Assembly (NCBI GenBank): GCA_035353395.1
Contig: DAOPZL010000029.1
Location: forward strand, 1-35,108
Direction: 5' to 3'
DNA length: 35,108 nucleotides
From: UBA1801 sp035353395
Lineage (GTDB): Bacteria; Acidobacteriota; Holophagae; Holophagales; Holophagaceae
In this document: one piece after another, positions 22,704-31,090 of the stretch
How positions within the stretch are numbered: position 1 is the first letter of the stretch
How the letters are laid out: the number at the start of each line of letters is the position of its first letter
The notes under the pieces: model-generated
Seen by the model: the letters and a program-made list of their open reading frames with translations, nothing else
Told to the model about the DNA's origin: nothing
The model's database searches: none
Position numbers and translations under genes: made by a program

Positions 22704-24756
22704 GAGCCTTCGCGTGAAACGCAGCCCGGAGCTGAACCGCCTCTACGCCTCGGTGGGGCTCGCCGTCCTCATCTGGGTGATCTTCAGCGGCTACAAGCTG
22801 CTGAGCGCCCACGTCGACTCCAGCATCGACGCCCCCAGCCGCTGGGCCCTCCTGGCCCTGGGGCTCGCGAACGTGCTCGCCATCGGGACCCTGCTCTACA
22901 TCGTCGCGCGGAGCCTGGCCAAGCTCTATTTCGAACGCCGCAGCGGCATCCTGGGCTCCAGGCTCAGGACGCGGCTGGTGCTGGCCCTGTTCGCCGTGGG
23001 CATCGCCCCGAGCACCATGCTCTTCCTGGTGGGGCGTAACTTCATCAGCAAGAACCTCGACCGCTGGTTCCGCCCGGAAACCCAGGAAGTGATCCGGGAC
23101 AGCAAGGTCGTCTCCGATGCCTTCCAGGGGCTCCTGGCGGGCCGCCTGGCCCAGGGTGTCCAGCGACTGCCCATCTTCTCCACGGAGGAGCTGTCGGTCC
23201 TGCGGAAGGATGCGGGCCTCGACCTCCTGGCCCGGACCAGCTCCCGGTTCTCGGCCCGCGTGGTGGACATCGCGCCGGGCCTGGCCGCGCCTCCCCTGCC
23301 GCTGCGCGGCGACGGCCAGAAGCGGGTCGAGCTCAAGGAAGGCACCTGGCTCCTGGAGACCGCGGGGGGGCGTCAGGATGGATTCGTCGCCGGCGTCTTC
23401 CTGCCCAAGGCCACCGGGGAGAGCCTGGCCCGCATGGACCGGCGGTACCAGGAGGCCTTCCAGGTCCACGCCATCAAGGAGACCCTGGAGACCCTTCCCC
23501 AGAGCACCTTCCTGTTCCTCACCCTGCTCTCGCTCTTCGCGGCCGTGTGGGTGGGTCTCGCCATCAGCCGGACCATCTCCGAGCCGGTGCGCGCCCTCGC
23601 CAAGGCCGCCCAGCGCGTGGGCACCGGGGACCTCGAGGTCTCCCTGTCGGTGGCGGGCGAGGACGAGCTGGCCTTCCTCGCCAGCAGCTTCAACACCATG
23701 ATCCGGGACCTGAAGCAGAGCCGCGAGGACATCGAGAGCCAGCGGCAGTACCTGGGCCAGCTCCTGGAGGCCCTGCCCGTGGGCGTCGTGAGCTGGCAGA
23801 AGGAGGGCCGGCTGGGGACCATCAACACGACGGCCCGCAGCTGGTTCGGCCTCGAACACCTGGACCCGTCCCAGGAATCCTGGGAGGACCTTGCGGGCCA
23901 GACCCGCCTGGGCGGCCTGCCGGAGCTGGTGGCCGAAGTGCGCCGTTCCCGCCGCCCCCGGCAGGAGGAACTGCGGATCGGGAGCGAGGGCGAAGGCCGC
24001 CCCGTGCGGGCCATGGTGCTGCCCCTGACGGACGGGGGCGAGCTGGCGGTGCTGGAGGACCTGTCCCTCCTGGCCCAGGCCGAGAAGCGGGCCGCCTGGC
24101 AGGAGGTGGCCCGGAGGATGGCCCACGAGGTCAAGAATCCCCTCACGCCCATCAAGCTCACCGCCCAGCGGCTGCTCCGCCGCAGCAGCGAGGGCCGCCT
24201 GGACGCGCGCCTGGTCGCCGAGGCCACGGAGACGATCCTCGCCGAGGTCGCCAGCCTGACGCGCCTCGTGGACAGTTTCAGCCGCTTCGCCAAGCTGCCC
24301 GTCCCCCAGCCCCGCCCCCTGGACGCCTGCGAGCTGATGCGCCAGGTCGAGGCGCTCTACGCGCCCGTCCACCCCGACATCCAGTTCGAGACGCAGCTGC
24401 CGGACCGCCCCGTCGAGGTGAGCTGGGACGGCGACATGGTCAGGCGGGCGCTGATCAACCTGGTGGACAACGCGGTGAGCGCCGTCGAAGACCGGGGCCG
24501 CATCCGGCTCGCCCTGGTCCCGGAGGGCCGCCGGATCCGGATGGAGGTCGAGGACGACGGCGCGGGGGTGCAGGCGGAGGCGCGCGACAGGCTCTTCGAG
24601 CCCTACTTCTCCACCAAGAGGAAGGGCACCGGCCTGGGCCTCGCCATCGTGCGGCGCATCGCCCAGGATCACGGAGGCGAGGCCGTCTACCACCCCCTGG
24701 AGCGGGGAAGCCTCTTCACCCTGGAGCTGCCCGCGGGCATCCATCCTCCGGCTTGA
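22702..24756 (+). CDS. NtrY-like membrane sensor histidine kinase
   Basis: A 684-residue kinase. Hydrophobic helices lie at about 14-34, 48-72, 93-112 and 266-288, with an extracytoplasmic sensor region between the last two. Then come HAMP (about 285-340), a PAS-like domain (about 350-450), HisKA with His475 in RRMAHEVKNPLTPIKL, and HATPase_c with NLVDNAVSA, DDGAGV and GTGLGLAIV. The layout and the AHEVKNPLTPIKLTAQR H-box are those of NtrY, which with NtrX controls nitrogen or envelope genes. No NtrX-type regulator is next to it; the genes downstream run the other way. The start seems leaderless. Confidence 0.93.
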   Translation: MSLRVKRSPELNRLYASVGLAVLIWVIFSGYKLLSAHVDSSIDAPSRWALLALGLANVLAIGTLLYIVARSLAKLYFERRSGILGSRLRTRLVLALFAVGIAPSTMLFLVGRNFISKNLDRWFRPETQEVIRDSKVVSDAFQGLLAGRLAQGVQRLPIFSTEELSVLRKDAGLDLLARTSSRFSARVVDIAPGLAAPPLPLRGDGQKRVELKEGTWLLETAGGRQDGFVAGVFLPKATGESLARMDRRYQEAFQVHAIKETLETLPQSTFLFLTLLSLFAAVWVGLAISRTISEPVRALAKAAQRVGTGDLEVSLSVAGEDELAFLASSFNTMIRDLKQSREDIESQRQYLGQLLEALPVGVVSWQKEGRLGTINTTARSWFGLEHLDPSQESWEDLAGQTRLGGLPELVAEVRRSRRPRQEELRIGSEGEGRPVRAMVLPLTDGGELAVLEDLSLLAQAEKRAAWQEVARRMAHEVKNPLTPIKLTAQRLLRRSSEGRLDARLVAEATETILAEVASLTRLVDSFSRFAKLPVPQPRPLDACELMRQVEALYAPVHPDIQFETQLPDRPVEVSWDGDMVRRALINLVDNAVSAVEDRGRIRLALVPEGRRIRMEVEDDGAGVQAEARDRLFEPYFSTKRKGTGLGLAIVRRIAQDHGGEAVYHPLERGSLFTLELPAGIHPPA

Positions 24757-24774
24757 GGCGGGTCGGCCTGCCGG

Positions 24775-25290
24775 TCAGTACCTCAGGACGCTGAAGACCG
24801 GCAGCCCCGACAGCTTCTCCCGGCCGGGGAGATGGGCCATCTCGATGAACAGGGTGAGGGCCATGGGCCGGGCCCCGGTGCGCTCGATGAGCCGGCTGGC
24901 GGCGGCGGCCGTGGCTCCCGTGGCCAGCACGTCGTCGACGATCAGGACCCGGTCGCCGGCCCGGAAGGCGTCCTGGTGGATCTCCAGCGCGTTCACTTCC
25001 CCGATGGTGTTGGTGTATTCCTCGCGGTGGACGCTCCCGGGCAGCTTGCCCGGCCGGCGCGCCGGCACGAAGCCGAGGTCCAGCAGCCTGGCGAGGGCGC
25101 TTCCGAAGATGAAGCCCCTGGATTCCAGGCCCAGGACGTGGGTGGGCTGAAGGGTGTGCACCGGCTCCGCCATGGCGTCGATGGCCTCGCTGAACGCCCT
25201 CGCGTCGGCCAGCAGGGGACTGATGTCGCAGAAGGCCATGCCGGGGCTCGGGAAATCCTGCACTTCACGGACGAAAGGTCTGTAATCCAT
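24775..25290 (-). CDS. apt: Adenine phosphoribosyltransferase
   Basis: A 171-residue purine salvage enzyme that makes AMP from adenine and PRPP. The PRPP loop is VLIVDDVLATGATAAA (115-130). The N-terminal VQDFPSPGMAFCDISPLL, the GLESRGFIFGSALA segment and RRPGKLPG are typical of APT and set it apart from xanthine or hypoxanthine enzymes. Length is standard. It begins 9 bases after the acylphosphatase stop on the same strand, so the two are probably co-transcribed. It is convergent with the NtrY-like kinase gene, with 18 bases between the ends. Confidence 0.96.
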   Translation of the reverse strand: MDYRPFVREVQDFPSPGMAFCDISPLLADARAFSEAIDAMAEPVHTLQPTHVLGLESRGFIFGSALARLLDLGFVPARRPGKLPGSVHREEYTNTIGEVNALEIHQDAFRAGDRVLIVDDVLATGATAAAASRLIERTGARPMALTLFIEMAHLPGREKLSGLPVFSVLRY

Positions 25291-25299
25291 GCCGCCTCG

Positions 25300-25572
25300 C
25301 TACCGTCTTATCTCGAAGGGACTAGAAAGCGATTGTCCCTCCGAGAGGGGGGTCCAGTCCAGCCTCGTCACGTAGGCCATCCCGGGACCGCGCGCCAGCG
25401 CCCTCCGGAACGCTTCCATGAGCTGGGGTTCCCCCTCGGCTTCCCCGGTCACGGTGCCGTCGTATTCGTTGTGGACCCAGCCCGCGATCCCGAGGCTCCA
25501 CGCCTCCTCCAGGACGTAGTAGCGGAACCCCACGCCCTGCACCCGCCCGTGGACCGCGAACGCCATCCGCAT
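25300..25572 (-). CDS. acyP: Acylphosphatase
   Basis: A 90-residue enzyme that hydrolyses acyl phosphates such as acetyl or carbamoyl phosphate. The phosphate cradle is HGRVQGVGFRYYV with catalytic Arg17, and GWVHNEYDGTV holds the catalytic Asn35; both residues are intact. The C-terminus SPFEIRR is also typical. GGAGG lies seven bases before ATG 25572. A perfect GC palindrome sits between it and leuA, so transcription probably starts anew. A TAGAAT box on the minus strand at 25659-25664, overlapping the leuA stop, is a possible -10. Confidence 0.94.
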   Translation of the reverse strand: MRMAFAVHGRVQGVGFRYYVLEEAWSLGIAGWVHNEYDGTVTGEAEGEPQLMEAFRRALARGPGMAYVTRLDWTPLSEGQSLSSPFEIRR

Positions 25573-25584
25573 GGTCAGTCCTCC

Positions 25585-25611
25585 GGAAGGAAGAGGCCGG
25601 CCCGGGCCGGC
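25585..25611 (-). terminator. Hairpin terminator after leuA
   Basis: GCCGGCCCGGGCCGGC (25596-25611) is a perfect 16-base palindrome. Read on the minus strand it is followed by CTCTTCCTTCC, a pyrimidine-rich tail. It lies about 50 bases after the leuA stop and just before the acylphosphatase Shine-Dalgarno, so it could end leuA transcripts or limit read-through into the next genes. Confidence 0.5.
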
Positions 25612-25661
25612 GGCCCTTCGTCCCTGGTGGAACCGTCCGGGCGATCGCGCATCCAGGCATT

Positions 25662-27455
25662 CTAGCCGAGTCGCGGGATTCCTTCGCCTCCATCCGGCGG
25701 CAGCGCAGCCCTCCGGTTCAGCCCCGCCACGATGGCCCGCACGGCGGCCTGGTCGATGTTGGTGTCGAAGCCCACGCCGAAGAGGGTGCCATTGCCCTGG
25801 AACCTGAGGGGGACGTAGGCCACGGCCTGGGCATCCTCGCCCTTGCCCTGGGCCTGCTCGTGGTAGTTGTCCACGGTGAAGCCGTCGATCCCCAGCCGGT
25901 AGAGGGCATGGACGAAGGCGGACACGGGGCCGTTGCCGTCGGCGACGGCGCGCCGCGCCACTCCGTCGACGCGCAGGCGGACCTCGCCGTGGATGAGGGT
26001 GGGAATGCGGTCGTCGGGCCGGGGCCAGAATCCCTCCAGGACGTAGGGACCCTCCGGCCGGACGAAGGTCTCCTCGAACATCTCGTGCACTTCCGAGGAC
26101 GACACTTCCCGCCCCACGCGGTCCGAGAGCCGCTGGATCGCCGCCCCGATCTCCGGGTGCATCGACTTGGGCGGCTGGAGCCCGAATTCCCGTTCCAGCA
26201 CCCAGAGGGCTCCCCCCTTGCCGGACTGGGAGTTGATGCGGATGAGGCTCTCGTACCTCCGCCCCAGGTCGGTGGGATCGACGTGCAGGTAGGGCACTTT
26301 CCAGCCCGCCCCGAACTTTCGAGGAGCCTCGTCGAGGCGGTTCAGGCCCTTGCGGATGGCGTCCTGGTGCGAGCCGGAGAAGGCCGTGAAGACGTACTCG
26401 CCGACGTAGGGCGCGCGGTAGTAGACGGACATTCCCGTGAGACGCTCCACCGTGTCGGCGATCTCCGGCAGCCTGGAGAAGTCCAGCCCCGTCGGGATCC
26501 CGCGCGCGAACAGGTTGTTGGCGAGCACGACGAGGTCCACGTTCCCCGTGCGCTCGCCGTGGCCGAAGAGGGTGCCCTCGATCCGGTCGGCCCCCGCCAG
26601 GAGGGCCATCTCCGAGGCCGCCACCGCCATGCCCTGGTCGTTGTGGGGATGGGCGGAGACGAGCACCTCCTCCCGGTGGGAGAAGCGGCGGCAGAACAGC
26701 TCGATCATGTCCGCGAACTGGTTGGGGGGCCTGCGCTCCACCGTGGCGGGGAGGTTCAGGATCATCGGCTTCTCGCGGGTCGCCCTGCCCCAGGTCGCGA
26801 AGGCCGCCTCGCAGAGTTCCAGGGCGAACCCCATGTCCGTGTCCGTGAACTCCTCCGGCGAGAACTCGAAACGGATGTCGCTCTCCGGCATGGCCTCGGC
26901 CAGGCGCCGGATCTGGGCCACCGACTGGACGACCATGCCCAGGGTCTCGGCGCGCGTGAGGTCGAAGACCTGCTGCATGTGCAGCTCCGAGGTGGCGCAG
27001 TAGGCGTGGAGGACGGCCTGGCGCACGCCCTTGAGGGATTCGAAGGTCCGGTCGATCAGGTGCTCGCGGCACTGGGTCAGGACCATGATGAACACGTCCT
27101 CGGGGATGCGCCGCTCCTCGATCAGGCGCCGCGTGAAGTCGAAGTCGTCCTGGCTGGAGGACGGGAACGAGACCTCGATGCACTTGAACCCGACCCGGCA
27201 CAGCAGGTCGAAGTACTCCAGCTTCTGGTCCGGGTTCAGCGGATTGGGCAGGGCCTGGTTGCCGTCCCGCAGGTCGACGGAGACCCAGAGGGGGCTCGCG
27301 TCGAGTTCCCTGGAGGGCCACTGCCTGTCCGGCAGCCTGATGGGCTCCGGCCGGGAGTATTTCGGGTAGCTTGCCTGTGCCATCGAAAGCCTCGTGCCTC
27401 CCCGCGGAAGGGAGGTGCGTCTCCAGAGTATGGAACGCGCCGCGAATACCCTCAT
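25662..27455 (-). CDS. leuA: 2-isopropylmalate synthase (long, yeast/actinobacterial-type LeuA)
   Basis: LeuA condenses acetyl-CoA and 2-oxoisovalerate in the first step of leucine synthesis. The HMGL-like TIM barrel has SVDLRDGNQAL (59-69), HPHNDQG (269-275, metal-binding His-x-His) and GTLFGHGERTGNVDLV. The last 150 or so residues are the LeuA regulatory domain that binds leucine. The form starting NPLNPDQK after RDGNQAL is the long type. Start choice: ATG 27455 has AAAGGAG 4 bases upstream and a TAAAAC -10 box before that, giving 597 residues. ATG 27383 would start close to where homologues begin (573 residues) but has a weaker site. The extra 24 residues are Arg-rich and may be a real extension. 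Confidence 0.95.
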   Translation of the reverse strand: MRVFAARSILWRRTSLPRGGTRLSMAQASYPKYSRPEPIRLPDRQWPSRELDASPLWVSVDLRDGNQALPNPLNPDQKLEYFDLLCRVGFKCIEVSFPSSSQDDFDFTRRLIEERRIPEDVFIMVLTQCREHLIDRTFESLKGVRQAVLHAYCATSELHMQQVFDLTRAETLGMVVQSVAQIRRLAEAMPESDIRFEFSPEEFTDTDMGFALELCEAAFATWGRATREKPMILNLPATVERRPPNQFADMIELFCRRFSHREEVLVSAHPHNDQGMAVAASEMALLAGADRIEGTLFGHGERTGNVDLVVLANNLFARGIPTGLDFSRLPEIADTVERLTGMSVYYRAPYVGEYVFTAFSGSHQDAIRKGLNRLDEAPRKFGAGWKVPYLHVDPTDLGRRYESLIRINSQSGKGGALWVLEREFGLQPPKSMHPEIGAAIQRLSDRVGREVSSSEVHEMFEETFVRPEGPYVLEGFWPRPDDRIPTLIHGEVRLRVDGVARRAVADGNGPVSAFVHALYRLGIDGFTVDNYHEQAQGKGEDAQAVAYVPLRFQGNGTLFGVGFDTNIDQAAVRAIVAGLNRRAALPPDGGEGIPRLG

Positions 27456-27459
27456 TAAT

Positions 27460-27480
27460 CTCCTTTAGCCATCAGTTTTA
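27460..27480 (-). promoter_or_regulatory. leuA -10 box and Shine-Dalgarno
   Basis: On the minus strand TAAAAC (27475-27480) is followed by AAAGGAG (27460-27466) and ATG 27455. The predicted leader is about 13 bases, the same layout as at htpG. No leucine-rich leader peptide or T-box is seen. No good -35 is visible. Confidence 0.35.
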
Positions 27481-27564
27481 TCCATGCTCCGATAAACCAG
27501 CGATGAGGCGGATCCGTTCCGAGTCGCCGGAGCCCTCCGCCGCTTCGCTCACTCAAGAGCGCGC

Positions 27565-27593
27565 TTGCGGATTCCGATACACGGGGCTAGATT
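27565..27593 (+). promoter_or_regulatory. Sigma70-like promoter of the six-PAS hybrid kinase
   Basis: TTGCGG (27565-27570) and TAGATT (27588-27593) are 17 bases apart. The -10 context GGGGCTAGATT is the same as at the NSS gene. The start site near 27600 leaves a leader of about 30 bases to GTG 27632. Confidence 0.5.
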
Positions 27594-27631
27594 CCGGATC
27601 GCCAGGCACGACCCCCTCTGGAGAAGGCCCT

Positions 27632-30600
27632 GTGGATACGAAGAACGGCTCCGACGCAAGGGAGGACCCAGGGCCGGCTTCCGCCGATCCGTACCCCGAC
27701 TATCGGGCCGCCTTCGAGACGGCCCCCCTCGGAATCCTGTTCCTGGATGCCGAGGGACGCGTTCTTTCGGCCAATCCGGAAGCCGAGCGGATCCTGGGTC
27801 TCCCCCTCGCGCGGATGCGGGGCCGCGCCGCCGCCGACCTGGACTGCCGGTTCCTCCGCGAGGACGGCGCCCCCCTGGAGGACGAGGCCTGCCCCTTCGC
27901 TGCCGCCCTCCGGACGGGCTTGCCCGCCGCAGGAATCGTAGTCGGGATCTCCGGCCCCGGCGGGAAGGACCTCCGCTGGCTGAGCGTGTCCGCCACCCCG
28001 CTCGTCCGGCCGGGCGAATCCAGGCCCTTCCAGGTGATGGCCTCCCTCCTGGACATCACGGACCGCCTGCGGACGGAGAAGCGCCTGCGGGAGAGCGAGG
28101 AAAAGGCCCGCGTGATCTTCGAGCATTCGCCGATCGGCATCCTGCGGTTCGACCAAGAGGGCGTCATCATCGACTGCAACAAGCTCTTCGGCGAGATCAT
28201 CGGGACGCCCGAGGCGCAGCTGATCGGCCTCCACATGCAGGGCCTGCCCGACCGGAAGATCGTCGCGGCCCTCAGGCAGGCCCTGGCCGGGAACATCGGA
28301 TCCTACGAAGGGGTCTACCAGTCCATGACCTCGGGAAAACGCACGCCCGTGAGGGTCCTGTTCGCCCCCATGGCCCCCGACGGCGGGCATGTCCGCGGAG
28401 GCGTGGCGCTCATCGAGGACATCACCGAGCGCATGGAGGCGGAACGGACCCTGCGGGAGCGCGAGGAACGCTACCGCGCCTTCTTCGACCACGGCCCGGA
28501 CGGGGTCGTCATCCTCGATCCGGTGACCGCCCGCATCGTCGAGTTCAACGACCAGGCCTGCCTCCAGCTGGGCTACACGCGGGAGGAGTTCGGCCGCCTG
28601 TCGATGGGCGACATCGACGCCGAGTCGATGAACGACGAGATCCTGGAACGGATCCAGCAGATCATCCGGAAAGGCCACGACGATTTCGAGGTCCTGCACC
28701 GGACGAAGCATGGCGAACTGCGGAACGTCCACGTGACGGCACAAGTGATCCAGGTGGGCGGGGTCGGAACCTACCACTGCGTCTGGCGGGACGTCACGAG
28801 CCGGAAGGAGGTCGAGAACGCCCTGAGGGAGAGCGAACGGAAGCTCAACCAGCTCGTCGACAACCTGCCCGGGTTCGCCTACCAGGGGGTCGACGCGGGC
28901 GGCTGGACGGTGGCCTACCTGAGCGAAGGCTTCCGGGAAATCACCGGCTACCGCCCCGAGCTGTTCATCGGGAACCTGAGCCTCGCCTACAACGACCTGA
29001 TCCTGCCCAGCCACCGCCAGGCCATCCGGAAGACATGGGATCAGGTCCTGGCCGACCATTCGATCTTCGAGGAGGAGTACCCCATCACCACCGCCTCGGG
29101 GGCGGTCAAGTGGATCTGGGAGCGGGGCCGGGGCATCTACGACGAGGAGGGCCGTCTCCAGTGCGTGGAGGGATTCGCCACGGACATCTCGTACCGCAAG
29201 CGGGTGGAGGAGGCCCTGAGGGCCAGCGAGACCCAGTTCCGCAGCTACATCGACAACTCCCCCATCGGCGTGTTCATCTGCGACGAGAAGGGCCGCTACC
29301 TGCAGGTGAACCCGGCGGCGGAGGCCATCACCGGCTACGCGCGCACGGAACTGATGTCCATGGGCATGGCGGACCTCCTCCCGCTTGAGGCCCTGGAGTC
29401 CGGCGCCGAACACATCCGGAACCTCGTCGAGACGGGGCACGCGATCGACGAGTTCGGCTTCAGGCGGAAGGACGGCCACCAGGGCTACTGGTCCGTGGAA
29501 TCCGTCCGGCTCTCACCCATCCGGTTCCTCAGCTTCGCGTCCGACATCACCGAGCGGAAGCGGGCCGAACTGGCGCTCCAGAAGAGCGAGCGATTCCTGA
29601 GGGATGCCCAGACGGTGGGCCGCATCGGCTGCTACAGCCTGGACCTCACCCTGGGGATCTGGGAGAGCTCCGAGACCCTCGACGACATCTTCGGCATCGG
29701 GAAGGACTATCCCCGGGACGTGCATGGCTGGCTCGACCTGGTGGCCGCGGACGCCAGGGAGGATCACCGGCGGTACATGCTGGAGACGATCCAGGACCGC
29801 CGCGGCTTCGACCAGGAATTCCGGATCGTCCGCCGGAGCGACGCCCAGGAACGGTGGATCTCCGGCCTGGGGGTCCTGGAGTTCGACGAGGAAGGCCAGA
29901 CGGTGAGGCTCATCGGCACCATGCAGGACATCACGGACCGGAAGCGGGCCGAGGATGAAAGGCGCCAGCTCCAGTCCCAGCTCCACCAGGCCCAGAAGAT
30001 GGAGAGCCTGGGCCTCCTGGCGGGGGGCATCGCCCACGACATGAACAACGTGCTCGGGGCCATCCTCATCCTGGCCTCCTCCAGCCTCGAGACCCAGCCC
30101 GAAGGCAGCCCGAACGCGCGGGCCTTCGGGACCATCATCAAGGCCACCGAACGGGGCGGGCGGATGCTGAAGGGTCTGCTGAGCTTCGCGCGCCAGACCC
30201 CCGCCGAGGAGCGGGAGCTGGACATGAACGCGATCTTCCGCGAGGAGGTCCGCCTCCTGGAGCGCACGACCTTCTCCAGGATCCGCCTCCAGATGGACCT
30301 GGCTCCGGACCTCAAACCCGTCCGCGGGGATGCGAGCGCCCTGACCAACGCCCTCATGAACCTCTGCCTGAACGCCGTGGACGCCATGCAGGAGAACGGC
30401 ACCCTCACGTTCCGGACGCGGAACCAGGGAGCCGGCTGGATCGAGATCCAGGTCGAGGACACCGGCTGCGGCATGCCGAAGGAGATCCTGGAGAAGGCCC
30501 TGGACCCCTTCTTCACGACCAAGCCCGAGGGCAAGGGCACGGGGCTGGGTCTGTCGATGGCCTACAACACCGTCAAGGCCCACCGCGGAACCCTGGAGAT

Positions 30601-31075
30601 CCAGAGCCGCCCCGGCACCGGAACCCTCGTGAAGATGCGCCTGCCGGTGTGCGAAGCCGCGGCCCTGTCCCCGGAGGCGGAGGACGCGCAGGGCGCCCCC
30701 GGCGCCTCCCACGTCCTGCGGGTGCTCCTGGTGGACGACGACGAGCTGATCCAGACTTCCCTCCAGGCCCTGCTTCGGGACCTGGGGCACACCGTCACGC
30801 CGGCCCTGAGCGGCGAGGAGGCCCTGGCGCAGCTGGAGGCGGGCCTCCAGGCCGATGTCGTCATCCTGGACATCAACATGCCGGGGCTGGGCGGGGCGGG
30901 AACCCTGCGGCGCCTGCGGAGCCTGCGGCCCGCGGTCCCCGTCCTGCTCACCACCGGCCGCGCCAACCAGGCCTCTCAGAACCTCGCGGAGGCCTATGCG
31001 AAAGTCACCCTGCTGACGAAGCCCTTCAGCGTGCAGGAGCTGCGACAGTACCTCGAGGGGGTCGGGCGGGCGTGA
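27632..31075 (+). CDS. Hybrid sensor histidine kinase with six PAS domains and C-terminal receiver
   Basis: A 1147-residue soluble hybrid kinase. Six PAS domains begin near residues 25, 160, 280, 402, 535 and 653, each with the (D/N)xxxxG(I/V) and N(P/x)A...GY type core and most followed by the DIT(D/E)R end motif. HisKA has the H-box GGIAHDMNNVLGAI (His about 801). HATPase_c has NLCLNAVDAM, DTGCGMP and GTGLGLSMAY. A C-terminal receiver (about 1028-1146) has DDD, VVILDINMPG and the conserved Lys in LLTKPF. There is no membrane segment, so it senses a cytoplasmic signal such as redox, light or a ligand. GTG 27632 has GGAG at 8 and AAGG at 4 bases. The frame is open further upstream, but it is non-coding there and overlaps the promoter. 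Divergent from leuA. Confidence 0.93.
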   Translation: MDTKNGSDAREDPGPASADPYPDYRAAFETAPLGILFLDAEGRVLSANPEAERILGLPLARMRGRAAADLDCRFLREDGAPLEDEACPFAAALRTGLPAAGIVVGISGPGGKDLRWLSVSATPLVRPGESRPFQVMASLLDITDRLRTEKRLRESEEKARVIFEHSPIGILRFDQEGVIIDCNKLFGEIIGTPEAQLIGLHMQGLPDRKIVAALRQALAGNIGSYEGVYQSMTSGKRTPVRVLFAPMAPDGGHVRGGVALIEDITERMEAERTLREREERYRAFFDHGPDGVVILDPVTARIVEFNDQACLQLGYTREEFGRLSMGDIDAESMNDEILERIQQIIRKGHDDFEVLHRTKHGELRNVHVTAQVIQVGGVGTYHCVWRDVTSRKEVENALRESERKLNQLVDNLPGFAYQGVDAGGWTVAYLSEGFREITGYRPELFIGNLSLAYNDLILPSHRQAIRKTWDQVLADHSIFEEEYPITTASGAVKWIWERGRGIYDEEGRLQCVEGFATDISYRKRVEEALRASETQFRSYIDNSPIGVFICDEKGRYLQVNPAAEAITGYARTELMSMGMADLLPLEALESGAEHIRNLVETGHAIDEFGFRRKDGHQGYWSVESVRLSPIRFLSFASDITERKRAELALQKSERFLRDAQTVGRIGCYSLDLTLGIWESSETLDDIFGIGKDYPRDVHGWLDLVAADAREDHRRYMLETIQDRRGFDQEFRIVRRSDAQERWISGLGVLEFDEEGQTVRLIGTMQDITDRKRAEDERRQLQSQLHQAQKMESLGLLAGGIAHDMNNVLGAILILASSSLETQPEGSPNARAFGTIIKATERGGRMLKGLLSFARQTPAEERELDMNAIFREEVRLLERTTFSRIRLQMDLAPDLKPVRGDASALTNALMNLCLNAVDAMQENGTLTFRTRNQGAGWIEIQVEDTGCGMPKEILEKALDPFFTTKPEGKGTGLGLSMAYNTVKAHRGTLEIQSRPGTGTLVKMRLPVCEAAALSPEAEDAQGAPGASHVLRVLLVDDDELIQTSLQALLRDLGHTVTPALSGEEALAQLEAGLQADVVILDINMPGLGGAGTLRRLRSLRPAVPVLLTTGRANQASQNLAEAYAKVTLLTKPFSVQELRQYLEGVGRA

Positions 31076-31090
31076 AGGATTCTCCCGGGA

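Noticed and set aside
27384..27631. T-box or leucine leader-peptide attenuator before leuA
   Set aside because: No run of leucine codons, no T-box core sequence and no terminator/antiterminator pair is visible; the predicted leader is only about 13 bases.
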